DNA from: Merluccius polli
Taxonomy: Eukaryota; Chordata; Actinopteri; Gadiformes; Merlucciidae
Length of the DNA: 64,000 bases
Direction: 5' to 3'
Assembly (NCBI GenBank): GCA_030340625.1
Contig: JAOPHQ010003139.1
Coordinates: 232,475 to 296,474 of the forward strand
Each line of letters opens with the position of its first letter. Positions within the stretch are counted from its first letter, which is position 1. The translations under genes and the position numbers were made by a program. The notes below the pieces were generated by a model that was not told the DNA's origin, did not search any database, and saw only the letters and a program-made list of their open reading frames with translations. Positions 10,331 to 24,240 of this stretch are shown piece by piece.

Positions 10331-11058
10331 GCTACCTTGCTGTGTTCTGCTTTCTGTGAAATCCTACTCCAGTGTTACCCCCAACTTCATTGGGTAATTT
10401 GCATACTAACTATTAACTAGTGATTGGATATTACTGACGTGGAGAGGGGGTTTCTCTGGCGACACAGATACACACACACACGTACACAGAGCCAATTTGG
10501 AGATAAATTCAAGTAAAGTAGTAACGCAGAGTTGAAAAACTGAAAATCAATCCGCAAGTGCGTACTGAACCATGGATGGCGTACCATATGGTACAATATT
10601 ATATTGAGAACCGTGGCATCTGAATAATGAATACCACAGGAGGTGATACAGTAGACCTATTTAATTAGAACAATGTCTATTTAACAATAAATAAATGACT
10701 AACTTTGAAGGGACAAAGTGAAACAATTCCTTTTTATCAGCTAGATATCAATATTTGAGTCAGTGTGTGACAAGACTCAATCACCCAAATCTTCCATGAG
10801 GTGACATATTTTCATGTTGTAATAAAATACATCATGCATTAGCCTTACAGAGTGACATTGACTTTTCTTGGTGAAAAAAACTCAAGACTCATAAATATCA
10901 GACAATTTTATCCACATAGAGATGACTAAAATCAATCAGGCATTGAACAAATGCCTTTGCCATACATTATTTTGCCCTTGACTTTGAAAACTCATGTTTC
11001 CAAGTGCGCTAAAATGCAAGATTAATAAATAGCAGAAAGAGAGACTAGCTTGCATCAA
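10331..11058. other. Unassigned non-coding stretch
   Basis: AT-rich sequence without recognisable genes or transposon ends. It may contain the undefined outer end of the BED-hAT fossil. Confidence 0.4.
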
Positions 11059-11080
11059 GGGGGGGGGGGGGGGGGGGGGG
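11059..11080. repeat. G22 homopolymer
   Basis: Twenty-two consecutive G residues on the + strand. Confidence 0.95.
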
Positions 11081-14000
11081 TAGTATGAATCAGGTATGTC
11101 AAGTGGTGCAGAAAAAAAAAGCAAATGAGTAGTGTTGAAACTCCCTAAAAGAACCCACAGCATTCTTTTCATGAACCATATGTTGTGACTGCCAGCGCCA
11201 TGTAATTACCCCAGACAACTTAGCCTAAAGGTAAAGGTCATCAAAGGAGGAAGTCTGTGTAATAGGGGGAAAGATGGGAGCTTATAGGTGTACTGGCTAC
11301 ACTGCCTAACAACTATCCCAGCAGTCAGTGGCTTGCAACTGAGAACAACAGATGCTTTTTGGGAAAGCTACAGCCAAACCACTGGTTGTTGTTTACAAAA
11401 ACAAAAGGATGTCCAAACAAATAATGCAACGTGCAATTTGCAAAGAGCCGTTTACTTTGTCAATGTTCTCTGTCTTGTTTTGTTTTGTGTTGCTGTGCGG
11501 TAAACAAACCACTGATCTCTAGCCAAGGCTAAATGAACACCTTACAATACTAACGATCTCATAAGGAAGTGGAGCAGCACAGCACATTGTGCGCCAACAA
11601 TTACAATACAAAAAAACACTTTCCTCTGCTTTCAGGCCACATTACAATGTGTATTCCAAAGGTTTACAGGCGGCAAACATTAATACTTCTACGACATCAA
11701 CACATATCTCCTTTTAAACCTGCATCAGCCCAAGATGCTTGGCAGTCATCGGGACACATCTGTATACAAGAGCCCTTGTTTAATCTACACAGTGGTGTTG
11801 CAACACAGTGCCTTGAGAGGCGCTGCGAGGCGGGCTTATTTTAACTTGTGTTTGCACATGCTTTCCATATGCTGTAAGCAGTTCATGTGGTGCTTGGCTC
11901 GGAGGGCTGAGACAGTGCGGTAATGCCTTGGACTCTGCCGCCGCTGCATGAATGGTGGCAGTAGCACTGCTAATATTCTGCCCTGGGCGCCAGGCCACAG
12001 GAATGGGGCCATGTCCACCACCGTCTGCCCACCACCAACCCCATTAATGGCCTTTTTGTACCTGAATAAGACTGAGAGTTGTTCTGTATGAAGAGTACCA
12101 ATATTCTCCCTCTTGCCACAGTGTCTACCATGTCCTGTCCACATGACTCATTTAGGACAGTGGAACGTTTTCTTTCAGAAATTAAGCTATTACTGTCCAC
12201 TTAAGGAGATGAAAGTATGGTTGAATAATCTTTATGACAATAACTTTGACGTACATATTTACTTTTGGCTATGTGTTATACGTGGGTTTCATAGCCTAGA
12301 TTTAAGGCCAGAATTTTAATTTCTCATAGCCTGATCCAAAGTGGTTGATTCGCAGTAGGATTGTGAAACCAAACATACATATATATATATATAACAGTGG
12401 ATTACTCCGTAGGATTGTGAAACAAAACACATATATAATGGTTAATTACTCAGAATTGAGCATTTTCATCCCAGGGCAAAGTGTACCACATATGGATGCT
12501 CTTGAATGGCTGTCTCCACACTCCAACATATTGTTTTGGTTATAATAGTCACTCAAAAGCTAAAAAAGTCAACTTGCTAAAACTTGTTTGTTTATATTCT
12601 CATTCTCATCATGGCGGCTTGATAAGGAAGTGCTTAAAACTGGCTCAGTGGAGGATGAAATCATAGCTTACTATCAAGAGTACCAGTATACCAGTACAAC
12701 ACATTGTGGCAGAGGGCCTCAATCACGCATTGCCATACATCAGCTTAACTACTAGGTGGAAAACAAATAAAGAGCAAGCCGTGGGCCACTGTGAATCATC
12801 TGCAGTCACAGCATGATTTTAGATTCTGTAACTCTACAGATGCTCATAAACTTGTTGTAATGTTTTGACATTGTCCTTCAGGGCTCCTAATATCCTAAAC
12901 ATAACAACCTTAACATTTGCCATTGCATTTCTCCTGCGGTCAATAAGTTACCCAAGAGCAGATTACTCAACTCTTTCCATTCTGTCACCACCATCAATCA
13001 TTAAAGTGGTCCTACATAGCATCAGCAAAGAGCCAAATTCACAGATGTGATGGAAATGTGGGGTGTGTCACACTACAGACCCGGGGACGCATGAGCAGAT
13101 ATGTGGGACTCAACTCGTAAAACATTTATATACACACTGGACACAGTCCTGTAACATGGAAGGGAGATCGTAAGTGGCTGTAGTTGTTGTTTTGAAGAAC
13201 TGCGATGCCAGGCTATAACTACCGCGGCCATGTGCTGGCCTGTGTTCCCTGTAAAGCATGTGCAGACCGCCCCAGAATGAAATGACAAGCATGCTGCTCT
13301 TACAGCAGCACCGGAACAGCTGGCAACCAGGACTGTGTGTGCGGCCTGTAGAGTGGTAAATTGGACTGTGAAAGACCAAACCACTGGTAACCCTCTACCC
13401 AGACATCCTCTTGCATCATAGAGAAAATGTACAAACTACAAACCCCCTGCCTGCCTCCAGATTCATTCTGTCGTTCGCATTTACATCAGGGTCAATATTC
13501 AAATGGCTTGTTGTTGTTGTTGGTGTTGCATGGCTGCAGGCGAACCTTTAAAAGGGTTGTCATGCAGCCACGCATCTCTAGCATTCAGATCATTCTTTTC
13601 TAATGGAAAAAATGTGACAAGTGAGACCGGTAATACTGGACATCTGTTACAAGCCCTCTCATACTCAAATGAATTGGTGCTTGATACATAGAAGCACACC
13701 AACATGAAATAACTAGAAAGAACAATGCAATTGTGGCGATACTCCATATGCTTGCATAATGAAGACACGGAGAGCAGATATATCCTTACCTTAGTGATCT
13801 TTCATCAGCCATTAACAGTGTCACACGCTGATTCCATGCACAGTACTCTATCAGTTAAACATAAGTATAACATATATTGTTTACGTCCAATATCACATGA
13901 CAGTAATGATGTTTAGATGATTAGAAGGGTGTTCACATTGTTAAAGCATAGGTTGCTGAAACAGGTTGTGTGTTGTTGAGTGTTTGTGTTTAAATTATTA

Positions 14001-16035
14001 AGTTTCAGTCGCATCTCACACAGCACAGTCGTCAACCTGCTGGCCTGTTTTCATGACAGATTGGATACAGCCAAGGACAAGGAGAAAAGGAGAAATGCTA
14101 AACTAGGTCACTGAATTCCTTTGTGTGTTTTTTGTGGTCTTGTGTGTGTCTGTCTACGCTGTCGCTGTGTTATTATTTGACTAATAGAACAGTCACGGTA
14201 TTATTGAGCTAATGAAGTGTTTTGATTTTTCTGTCCAGACTTTCCGCTTCTTCCTTTTCCCAAGAGAGCTGTGGGACTCCAGCGCCGAGTGTTGTTGTCA
14301 AGCCGGCTCATCAGCTGGAAAGTGATGTCATCACTGTGGAAGGCCACAGTCTCTTTCTCCCACACATACACACACATTCTCTCTCTTTCTCTCTATCCCC
14401 CCTCTCTTGTTATGTGAATGTTTATCCTATTTATTTATTAATACTCTTTCCGTTTCATTTGTTCACAAGTTACCTTGTAGTCACAAATCTTTAGCATAAA
14501 ATATAATGTTTGTGAAGGGAGAGAGATACTGTTGAGACTGGATAGGTTAATGTTGTGATAGATTGAAAAATAATCACCTTGTACCACGAGTATCAGGAAA
14601 TAAAAACCTACTCCCGTTCAACAGATTGCGCATTTAAAATAAAAGTATCTGTCCTTCATGGCCAAACAGTGGTGGTCAACCTATTGAGGTCTCCAGTCAG
14701 ATTCAGTAGGGGGAAATTAAACTCAGGATCTGGAGGCCTCTCAGCAGCATGTTCAAAAAAAGCCATCAATGTTCACACTTAAGAGGCTTTTTAAGCGATC
14801 CGCAATGAGGGAGAAAGAAGCACTGTAGGGGGTGCTAACAGCTGTACTAGCTGTATCACCCCCTACACATGTTCAAGCTTGTCAAGCAAAGTAAAATATT
14901 ACATGGCTGAAGCCAGTCTTTACCCATCTACTGAGGACTGGAAACTCTGGTCATTAAAACTGGTCAACTCTGGTCATATTTGAGCCATTGTTTGTGGGAG
15001 AGGTCATTATGTTTTTTTTTTTGCATCACCTATTTTATCCTCAACTGCAAATTCTCTGTGGAAATGTGAAGAGCTCTTCCTTTGTTTCCCCTTGAATGAG
15101 TCTCATTTGCACAATCAACCCAGGAGAGGGCGTGTTATTATTGGGATCATCATGAAAGTGTTTCACAGCAGTGGGATATAGTGTCTGATGTGAGTGTTGT
15201 GCATGTTATACAACCTCTGTAATAACGGCCTTTACCTTACCCATACCTTTCTGCAGCACACTCATTGTGGGATATTATGCTTTCTGTAAATGTATAGGCC
15301 TACTGTGTAAGCCTACTCATATTTCTGCGCAAAAGAGCAAGGATATCATGGCTGCTCATTATGGCAAAAATGGTTGCAATTAAATCAATTTAGTAATGGG
15401 AGGTAGGCCTATTCATAAAGAAAACTATTTTGCAGCAAGCATAGCCTACCTCCGATTTATGTGTGAAATCATCAACGCAGAGCAATGTAGGCCTAACATG
15501 GCAATTTGAATGAAATAGTGATTGTTATTCAGAGCTGTAGTTATGAAAGTACACACCAAAGCATAATTTCCAGTGGAAATAAGTCGACGCTGGAAAAACA
15601 GTGAGACAGTGGGTGACCTTTGAATAGCGAGGGACACGTTTTGTGAGGCAGGTTATTGTCCTATACTGACACCTAGTGGTAACGTTTCAAACTCACTCAT
15701 TATCATTGCTAATGGAAAGCTTGCTTTAAGAGTGAAGAGAGCCTATGCATTGTGCGTTTACAGTTAACATCTGCACACTCATTAACTATTTTATTTTACT
15801 GTTGCCTTGCCGTTCTGTTATAAAACTGACGAAATGTTTTTATTTTTCATTCACCGCAAATCGCTTCATATAAGCTCACTAACGCAGAGATGTCACTTTT
15901 CAATGTATTCAACAAAACTGCTTGAAAGGTTTACAACGATGATTTAAAAAATGAAATAAATACATGTAACATGCGTGCATGCGTGCGTCATACACACACA
16001 TTGTAGCCTAGGTTTAAAATAATAAAGCAACAATA
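11081..16035. other. Unassigned non-coding stretch
   Basis: About 5 kb with only short open frames, none with a recognised domain. Minor features are a short imperfect direct repeat (CGYAGTAGGATTGTGAAA-like) near 12352 and 12403, a CT-rich patch near 14365-14405, and an 11-bp inverted repeat TGTAGGGGGTG/CACCCCCTACA near 14825-14870. Unique-looking intronic or intergenic DNA. Confidence 0.5.
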
Positions 16036-16805
16036 CAACATCCCAGTGGCGTAGCCACGGGTGTGCCGGTGCCACCCAAAGAGGCAGCTGGCACACCCAA
16101 CACAATTGCCGTCAGACGATGCGTCGCGACACCTGCACCTGGCAGCCTACTGACCTCACCGTGACCCCTCGCCCAGCAAGCATTGCGGGAGCGCTAACTG
16201 CTGCTAATAGCGATGTTTGATAATCATGTTTGAAAAAGAGCTCGCGGAGAAACTGGACTGATGAAATAATAAATGCGTTCAAGGCCAAGCCACGCCGTCT
16301 TGCCCTTTAAACGGAGAGCTGCGCACTGCGCACAGGTAAGCAGCAACATCGTTGTGTCCTTTACTCTGCTGCTAAGCCCAATAGTTGTGTTCAGATGTTA
16401 AATAGCTTTGCTGATCATGCGCAATGTGGATACGGTATGGCTCTGTGGGAGTGCATGAGTACGCTCATGAGTGTGTTATATTTCACTATGTTCATCTCAT
16501 TGGGCGCGCAATGTCTGTGTGTTTTTGCGGTGTTTTTTTGAGAACACAAAGTGTGCTTTTTGTAGTACTCTGTTGATTTATTTGAGAGCACGTCACATGT
16601 GTGAGTGTTTAGACCTGCTGTGAACTACTGTTGACTATTACTGATGAGAACGCACACAACGTGTGGTTGTGTTAGTAATGTTGTATTCGAGAGGTACATT
16701 CTTTTGAATGTTTGTTGAGGTGTAACACTCAATACGTTTGGCACACCTAGTATTTGCTGGTGCACACCCAATGTCTTTTTTTCTGGCTATGCCAGTGCAA
16801 CATCC
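16036..16805. mobile_element. Non-autonomous hAT, TSD CAACATCC
   Basis: The element spans 16044-16797 (754 bp), flanked by exact 8-bp repeats CAACATCC (16036-16043, 16798-16805). The left end CAGTGGCGTAGCCA matches the inverted right end CACTGGCATAGCCA at 12 of 14 positions. GGCACACC-type motifs occur near both ends. No transposase frame is present. Confidence 0.9.
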
Positions 16806-17369
16806 TAACCTTTGCTTGGTCAGGTGTTGGCCCTATCTGTTACTATTTACCTTTAGAAAGTTATATTGGCCAAACTTAAATGAATAATCATATGGATAAG
16901 GGAGTGCATGTCTGGTTCATTTTTGTTTGGTTATTCCATTGAATTGTATTTTATTATTTTTCAGTTTGACTGACCAGGGTATGGTGGAGTACGTTTATCA
17001 ACCCTGGTGGTAGGCTTACCATGGGCGTATTCACCTTTTCATCATCAGTTGTTGAGCTTTTAAGTCTAAAAGGATGTTTAATTGCCAGCTCATATCCAAA
17101 ATGTGAGTCCAATGAAAAGCACAGATGGATCACTGCTCACAAAGTGCACGTTTTACAACCTAAAGGTTTACAACCTGAAATGCTTATGATCCATTTGACG
17201 CAATTACAAGGTTCATCTCCTCTGTGACTGTGTGGTTATTTGCCTGTGCTCCTGAGCAGGTTTGAAGCAGATGGTTAATATAATCTGGCGCTATTCAGTC
17301 CTGAAGCATTTCAATATGCTGTCTCTCGGAGGCAACCGTTAGCAATCATTTTATTGTCGCATGTAAATG
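16806..17369. other. Unassigned non-coding stretch
   Basis: Short interval between two hAT elements; a 68-codon open frame at 17021-17227 has no recognisable domain. Confidence 0.4.
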
Positions 17370-17726
17370 CTCTACAGCAGTGGTTCTCAAAGTGGGGTCT
17401 GGGGACCTCCGGGGGTCCGTGGCATATGGCCAAGGGGTCTGCAAAATAATGAATACAACTCTTACATCATTTATCAAAAATTTAAAAAAATAAAACCAAC
17501 GTACCTTTGAGATAATTACTCACGGTGTCATTTTTTTGAAGGGAGACATAACTTGAAAGTTCATTGAGCAACAAGATTTCCAATGCATGTTATTAATACA
17601 TTTCCTACAAAGACAATATATTTTTTAGGGTACATGTTCAATGGGCTGCAAACTATAACAATGGCAGAGGGTCCTTGTAAATATGTATCCCCAGCTTGAA
17701 AAAGATTGAAAACCCCTACTCTACAG
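17370..17726. mobile_element. Short hAT MITE, TSD CTCTACAG
   Basis: A 341-bp element (17378-17718) begins CAGTGGTTCTCAAAGTGGGG, the widespread hAT-type terminus, and ends in the more decayed GATTGAAAACCCCTA. CTCTACAG flanks it on both sides (17370-17377, 17719-17726). No coding capacity. Confidence 0.82.
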
Positions 17727-19192
17727 GGAAGGCTGTTGTTGCTGTTGTAGAATATTTCCACTCTATACACATCATCTGGCCTGGCCTCCAAAAAGTGGCC
17801 AAAGTGGGTCAAACTAGTTTGAGAGTTTTGCTAAAGGAAGCAGATGGGCCATGGTTGCCATGAATGTAATAGCTCAGTGAATACCTTGAAGCTAGAATGT
17901 TCTTAATTATCTGCCTGCTCAAATCACACCTGCACTGCTCTGCTTCATCAAGATCAATCAGAATGTATTTCTAAAACAACCAAATACTCAGACTTTGGCG
18001 GTTCATTAACCAGAAACCATTTTTTTGCCTTGATTTCGCTTTGTGTTCCGATTGAAGCCTCAAAGCAAAAAAACATGTCAATATAAGTTGTAGTAGTTGT
18101 AGAATAATACATATTTATTTCCTTGTGATTTCTTTCTCAAAGGGTTCTTAATTGACTTAGCTCGCAAATCATATAAAGGTCAAACTGCACTATTCACACA
18201 GTAAGATTTGTTTAACATGCACACAGATGCTTTTTCACAATACATTTTTTCATTTCTGTTTAAACCCATTTTTCAGTTTCAATATTGTATCCACATGTCT
18301 ACGTAGATTTCTATTCCAAAAAATCGCAAGGTTTTGTAAGAAATTCCTTAAGTAAACAAAGTGACACAAACACAACTTCTTCATAGACCCAAGGTTGTGT
18401 AGACTAAAGTCAGAGTATTGCTTTGGTTATGAAGGTATGATTATAGTTTATATCTATCATATGACCAATAATTGTGGGTCGCACTAGGCTCGGTGTCTGT
18501 CTGCGGACGAAGGACAGAGTCATGAGCTATGAGCAGAGGCATGTAAGGGGCAGCTCCTCAGGATCGGAATGAGTGCGTTGTTGGTGACATGTGTGGAGTA
18601 GATAGTGTGAGGTCAGATGATGGCGAAAAAGGCAGGATTGTCGCTGTCCATGTAAAGAATCTTTAAATAATACCCGGAGGCGACAATCTGGCGCTGGAGC
18701 CAGAACCACAAGGACGAGAGGGGAAGACGTCAACAGCCGGAGGAGAATAAGCCCTTTATGACGTTTTCACTGTTTGTGTATATAACATCCTGGGTCAGGG
18801 ATAGGTGGTGCTCAGACTTCGTGAACTGACACACACTGTTCTGTCAGGGGAACATAGTTGGACCCAGATATCTGTAAACACTCTGCACATTATACTGGAG
18901 TTAACAATAAAACTGATTATTTCTTAAAGGTAAAACTTCTTCTATGGCTTCATTAAAGAACACGCGTGAGTAAGAGTTTCATTTTTTTGAAACTGCTTTT
19001 CACAACAGTTATTTTAAAATACTGCAGTGGAACACATCAGCAGCCGTGGTGAATGATAGGAGGCCCGGTAGTAGGATGCGGACCAAGGATAAAAGGCATG
19101 ACAACAGTACAATAATTCAAGGTGTCATATCGGAGTGGGTGAACACACACATCTGCTGCCTCTCGGGCCTGTAGGGATTGAGAGTGGTCTCA
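17727..19192. other. Unassigned stretch with a possible LTR-like patch
   Basis: Mostly AT-rich and featureless. Around 18470-18960 the base composition changes to GC-rich, with a TATATAAC box near 18778 and an AATAAA near 18906, which is reminiscent of a retroelement LTR or UTR. No TG/CA boundary with a target duplication could be defined, so this is only a hint. Confidence 0.3.
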
Positions 19193-19356
19193 AACACACA
19201 CCCACACACGCATGCACGCACACACATACACACACAGACATGCACAAGCACGTACACACACACGCACGCACACACATACATACATGGACATGCGCACACA
19301 CGTACACGCACACACATGGACATGCACAAGCACACACACACACACACACACACACA
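19193..19356. repeat. Imperfect CA-rich microsatellite
   Basis: CA dinucleotide array with CATG, CACG and CATA variants, ending in a pure CA run. Confidence 0.95.
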
Positions 19357-19821
19357 GTGTCAAGGAAAATAAAGTGTTTTAATTTTGTGATCCACCAGAA
19401 GTGAATTAATTAAACCAGTAGAGATTTCTCCAGTGGAGAAAATCTAAGAAGTGCTTAGGTAACTATATGGGGCTCATGTCAGCTCATAAGTACATAAGTA
19501 CATAATACACAGTACAAGTACATAGTACATAAGTAAACAAACAAATAGCGAAAAACTATTTTTGATGTATTTCATGAATGACACATTACATGGAGCCCCA
19601 ATCAAGCCCTATTCCTGTACAATGAGTAGTCATGTGCTATGCAGATACAATATTTTCTGACAGTGAAGGACCAAACCAATTTAGGGATTTCCCCAGAGGA
19701 GGTTTTACTACTACAGAGAAAAATAACCTAATTTAACTACCCCAGCTATGAGCACAACATCACCACATTAACTTAACTTTACCACATTAACCACAAATAT
19801 TAAGGATAAACTTTTAAATCG
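19357..19821. other. Unassigned non-coding stretch
   Basis: AT-rich; contains a short run of GTACATA-type repeats near 19488-19535. Nothing else seen. Confidence 0.4.
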
Positions 19822-20800
19822 GTGGATACCAGAGGAGGCTGGTCCATAGAGGCAGAGGAGGTTGCTCCTCCTCTATTTTTGAGGGCAAGAGGGAGATCAA
19901 AATCTAAAAAAGAAGGAAAATAAAAAAAACTTGATCTAAAAAAGAATTGGTTGAAGTAAACAATTACCATCTCAGTATAATTTATTTAAAAAAAATTATC
20001 TTCTTTGGAAAAAAAGCCATTATTGAAATTCTGAATAAAATGCATCAACAGCGACACCTGCAGGGCAGGCAAGAGGGGAAAGGGCATTCTGTGGTGGTGG
20101 GGAGCAGAGGAGGACAGGCTGTCCTCCTTAGGGCGGGATCTCTTGTAGCCTATCAATTTAATGTAATGCTTTTTTGTTTATGCTAATCTGTTATTGGCTA
20201 AAACACGTAAAATGATGCTCCAGCGGAGGACGTCTTTCCTAACAAATCAACAACCAGAATACAATATTGACGTTGTGTTCCAATGATAATTTCCAAATTA
20301 CATCTTCAATTCTCTACCATTGTATGTGAGTGTGATGAAACTGGCGGTAAAGCGATATAGAATTGCGTATTCATGATAGTTTTACAAATTGTAGTCTATC
20401 TGTAGTCTATAAATACTTTCATGGTGGTGCAACTGGGACCAGAAAGTGATGCAGTAAATGATGTACCGCCAACCCCATTTAATTCTTTGCTATACCAACA
20501 AAAACAGCTTCACATCTGTCTCACATCCTTGTGGAGGAGACTTTCTGCAGTTTCCTCTACTCTCCATCTGAATCAGCCAAACCAGCAGAGCACTCTGAGT
20601 ATCTATGTACTCTAAAACTATGTTGTTTACATTTTGTTCTCAAATGAGGGCTTGTTGTTCAAAAGCTAGATGGCATCATTTCGAGATAGTATGATCATAT
20701 GAATGCTAATTCTGTATGAGCAAAGTAGTCTGCATTTGTCACTAGTCACACAAAAAAACGCAAGTTTACCAACACACACAGAGTAGCCTATGACTTGTAC

Positions 20801-20879
<79 letters not shown>

Positions 20880-21032
20880 TCTTTTACAGAACACCGTGGG
20901 ATCATGAAGAATGATGACTCTTGCTCAAAACATTTATTTGATGAATAAATGCTCCATATACAAAAATAAATAAATAAAGATGCCTCCTGTCCTCCCCAAT
21001 TTCTAAAGTCACCAGCCTCCACTGGTGGATAC
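19822..21032. mobile_element. Non-autonomous hAT, TSD GTGGATAC
   Basis: The element spans 19830-21024 (1195 bp) between exact 8-bp repeats GTGGATAC (19822-19829, 21025-21032). The left end CAGAGGAGGCTGGT pairs with the inverted right end CAGTGGAGGCTGGT (13 of 14). The interior contains a TG microsatellite and no transposase frame. Confidence 0.9.
20804..20880. repeat. TG microsatellite
   Basis: TG tract with CG interruptions inside the hAT element at 19830-21024. Confidence 0.95.
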
Positions 21033-21729
21033 AAATGGTTTGGAATAAAACAATGAAAATGATAGCTAAAAGGTAATAATAAAACCCCCCAAGAGCTACA
21101 CTAGAATGCAGTGTCTAGACTAGGATGTCTAGGAGTGTAATAGATGCCAGGTAGGCAGACATAGTGTTACTCTATGGTACCTTTTCAGCTAGGAAATTCC
21201 ATATGTAGGGTACTGGATGTACCTGTAGTGTTTATGGACCAGGACCCAAATGTAGACACAAACTCAATAGGTGGTATAAAACGTATTTAATAAAGGTAAC
21301 ACATACAACAGTTCAAAGAACTGGCATGGTTGACACTAAATCAGCAAACTGAAACTGGCTTGAAAATAAAGACTTGAACACTAGATTCCCCAGGCAAGAC
21401 AACGGGACGAAGAGCATACACAGCTCTGGCTATGATGATGGACAACCTGCCAAAGAACACATGGAAGGGCCAACTTCCTCAGACAAAGGGAAAACAAAGG
21501 TAAACACAATGAACCAATTAACACAGGTGGAGACAATTCAGGGAAACAAGACTACAGGAAGGGGAGCAAGTAGGACATCTACAGGACAAAACATGCAACA
21601 CATCAAATGTTACAGTATCAAAACCCTATCTCACACATGCATTTGCAATAAAAAAAAAAAAAGGCATGTAATGAACACTCATATTCTGAGGATAGAGGTT
21701 GGTTACCCTTAGCTCCATCAACTGGCAGT

Positions 21730-21762
<33 letters not shown>

Positions 21763-23227
21763 CAAGGAAGCGACCCCATACAGCAGCAGAGCCGAAGACT
21801 TCAGAGTTTACACTAGAAAGCAATGCTGAACCACATGCTAACTAGCCTACGACAGAGCAACGCTACATAGCTGCAGACTGCTGCAGAACAACAAAGCATA
21901 GTGGCGAGACCGGCACACGGTTATTGGCAGATCAAAGCGGCCGTCTCCCCCTGAATACACAGCAAGCTAATTGGATAACGTGGATTAAAGGAAGGAGTCA
22001 ATAACTTTCCAGGGTCGTGCTCCAGAACTATCTACAAACTGGGTTCCTTTAATGTTTTATGAAAGGTCTTGTTTAAAAGAGAGAGTTCACAAGGATGTTT
22101 GTTTTCCATATACATACGCACGTTTACTGAACAAAAAGATAGGATGTAGATAAGAATCGTCAAAAGAAATGTAAGGATAGAAGTGTTTTCAACTTGCAAA
22201 GTATATGCAAACGCAAGCGTTGGCGTGCTTAAGTCAATTTGCTTCTGTGTGGACAGACTAAAAGCATATTTTTCTTGACCTTTGAAGATTTTAGGCTTTA
22301 ATTAGGCTGTTGCCTAATTAATGTGACAAGGATATGCCAGAGCCATAGAAAGACAGAGTTGTGTCAATGGAGGGTCAAAAAGCTTGACGGTCGTGGTTTA
22401 TGTAGCTTCAGATAGCTCCAAGCAAGTATTGCAAACCAAACTGCCTGTCAGTAGTATTTCATATTTATATAATTATGGTATAAGTATATAAGAATTGTCG
22501 CATCAATGTTTTTAAGAACTTTAAAATACCAGAAGATACAAATTGATTATCAATCCATCCAGACGTAACCATAGCCTCTCCAAGGGCTCTGAATCCACCA
22601 ACAACAGTAATAAGTAAGTAGTAGCCAACATGATGTTCAATGTGTTGCCATTGAAAGCTACTTGTGGGCGGTCTATTCAACTTATGTCCTCTGCTGTAAA
22701 AGCATTCCACTGACTACAACAACGAAATCATAATCATCTCCAGTTTCAAAAGTTAGGCCCTAATTGAGGTGCATTAATCAATGCACATAGAGAACATGAG
22801 TATATAAAAAGATGTGTCTCATTTACTCAGACAATGGTAACTTGGTCTGCTATATCAGGAGTATACAGGGTGACACACGGGTTATAGAATAGACTAAGTC
22901 CTAGAAGAGGTAACATGACTTTAAGAATGACGCACCTTATTTGTGGCTAAAATGATTAGAATAAGGTGTATTGGCACATAAGCATGCTGTATTTTTTTTA
23001 CCCACTCCCAGATCCAGAATCAATACTTTATCCATAAATATCCATCTGCATATTCATTAAGCTTAGCAATGTAGTGGTGAATTAGTATGGCTTTCGCTGT
23101 GCAGGTTACTGAGCTATGGATGCTATTCTATTGATCTCTATTGAGGTTAGTTAGCCTTTAGTAAGTTATTACTTACTAGGTGTGTGACTTACTGGGCTGT
23201 GGATAAATTCTATTGACTATTGAAATA
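21033..23227. other. Unassigned stretch with a CA microsatellite
   Basis: Non-coding, with a pure CA tract at 21732-21761. Short open frames lack domains. The 3' part is AT-rich. Confidence 0.45.
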
Positions 23228-23503
23228 ACTAACGATGCCTTATTATTTCACCTTTTAATATAGTAACAGACTGTTTCATAACATAAATAGAAGCAGTGTC
23301 ACTCAAACCCCCTCAGGGCTGAGCTGACTCAACTAAGCTGAGCTGACTAAAAAAGCACCTTTACAACAAAATATGCAGAAATAGGCATTTATTTGGCAAA
23401 GAAAAAGTGTCAGAATGGTCTCCCCTATTACTATATAATTAACATAACAAAGACAATGGTACCCTTATAGATCGACATATACTGGCCTAACCATAGTATG
23501 CTA
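23228..23503. repeat. Inverted repeat arm A (source of a captured segment)
   Basis: This 276-bp segment recurs in reverse orientation at 24605-24874, inside a hAT element. The two differ by one substitution and one 6-bp indel by eye. The sequence itself looks like ordinary AT-rich non-coding DNA. Confidence 0.95.
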
Positions 23504-24240
23504 TGACCGCTCTGATTTGCACTCATAAGTAAATCCAGACTTACACAATAAAGATATTCTATCCTATTCTAATGTAATACAACATTGTTCCAAATCTGGC
23601 TGAAAAATAGTGAAATTCATAGTGATTTTAGGCAGTCTTGAAAGTTTAATCTGATTGCAATGCATATGATGGACATAGCATGACCTACACAAGTTAATTG
23701 TGATTCTTTTTTAAGCATTAACATTCAGTAACTCAGTTTTTTTTCTTAATCTGTAATGGACATATTGACCCTATGATTGACACTTTAGTAAACAATGATG
23801 TCTTGGTCTATGGTCATTGCTCTGTCTTGTCCTTGGACCCAGCCTCCACCAAGCCTTGAATTCTATCATGGTTGGCTGTCCTTTATGGGGATGCACCAAC
23901 CACTCAGAGAATGGAGTCACAATGTGTTGCTTCCCTGCTGAAAGAGAAGATAAAAATAGTTGATGCAAGTGAGCAGGAGCAATTTGACCATCACAAAAGA
24001 CTAATAACAAGCTGTGTGAGGTAATGACATGAGGATTTTCAATGGAAACATTGTGTTAATTTGGTCAGGGTGTGGGGTAGGCACAGCACTCCCTCTCCAT
24101 GTCATCCAACATGCAGTCATTTCTAGAACATCTCCATTAAAGTAATATGGAGGTCTATTTCTACATCTCTAAACTCTCCCATCCATATAAACAGCCATGC
24201 ATCACACAATAGTGTCACAGCCTTCTATGTTATTCTTTGA
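23504..24240. other. Unassigned spacer
   Basis: Non-coding spacer between the captured segment and the hAT that carries its inverted copy. A minus-strand frame (23771-24010) has an acceptor-like sequence but no recognisable protein. Confidence 0.4.

Noticed and set aside
14825..14870. Hairpin around TGTAGGGGGTG as a regulatory RNA
   Set aside because: An 11-bp stem with a long loop is expected by chance at this scale.
18470..18960. Solo LTR with primer-binding-like TGGCGCTGG
   Set aside because: No TG...CA boundaries with a short flanking duplication could be found.
23771..24010. Minus-strand exon preceded by a pyrimidine-rich acceptor
   Set aside because: The translated sequence matches nothing I know, including anoctamins, and there is no donor that gives a continuing frame.
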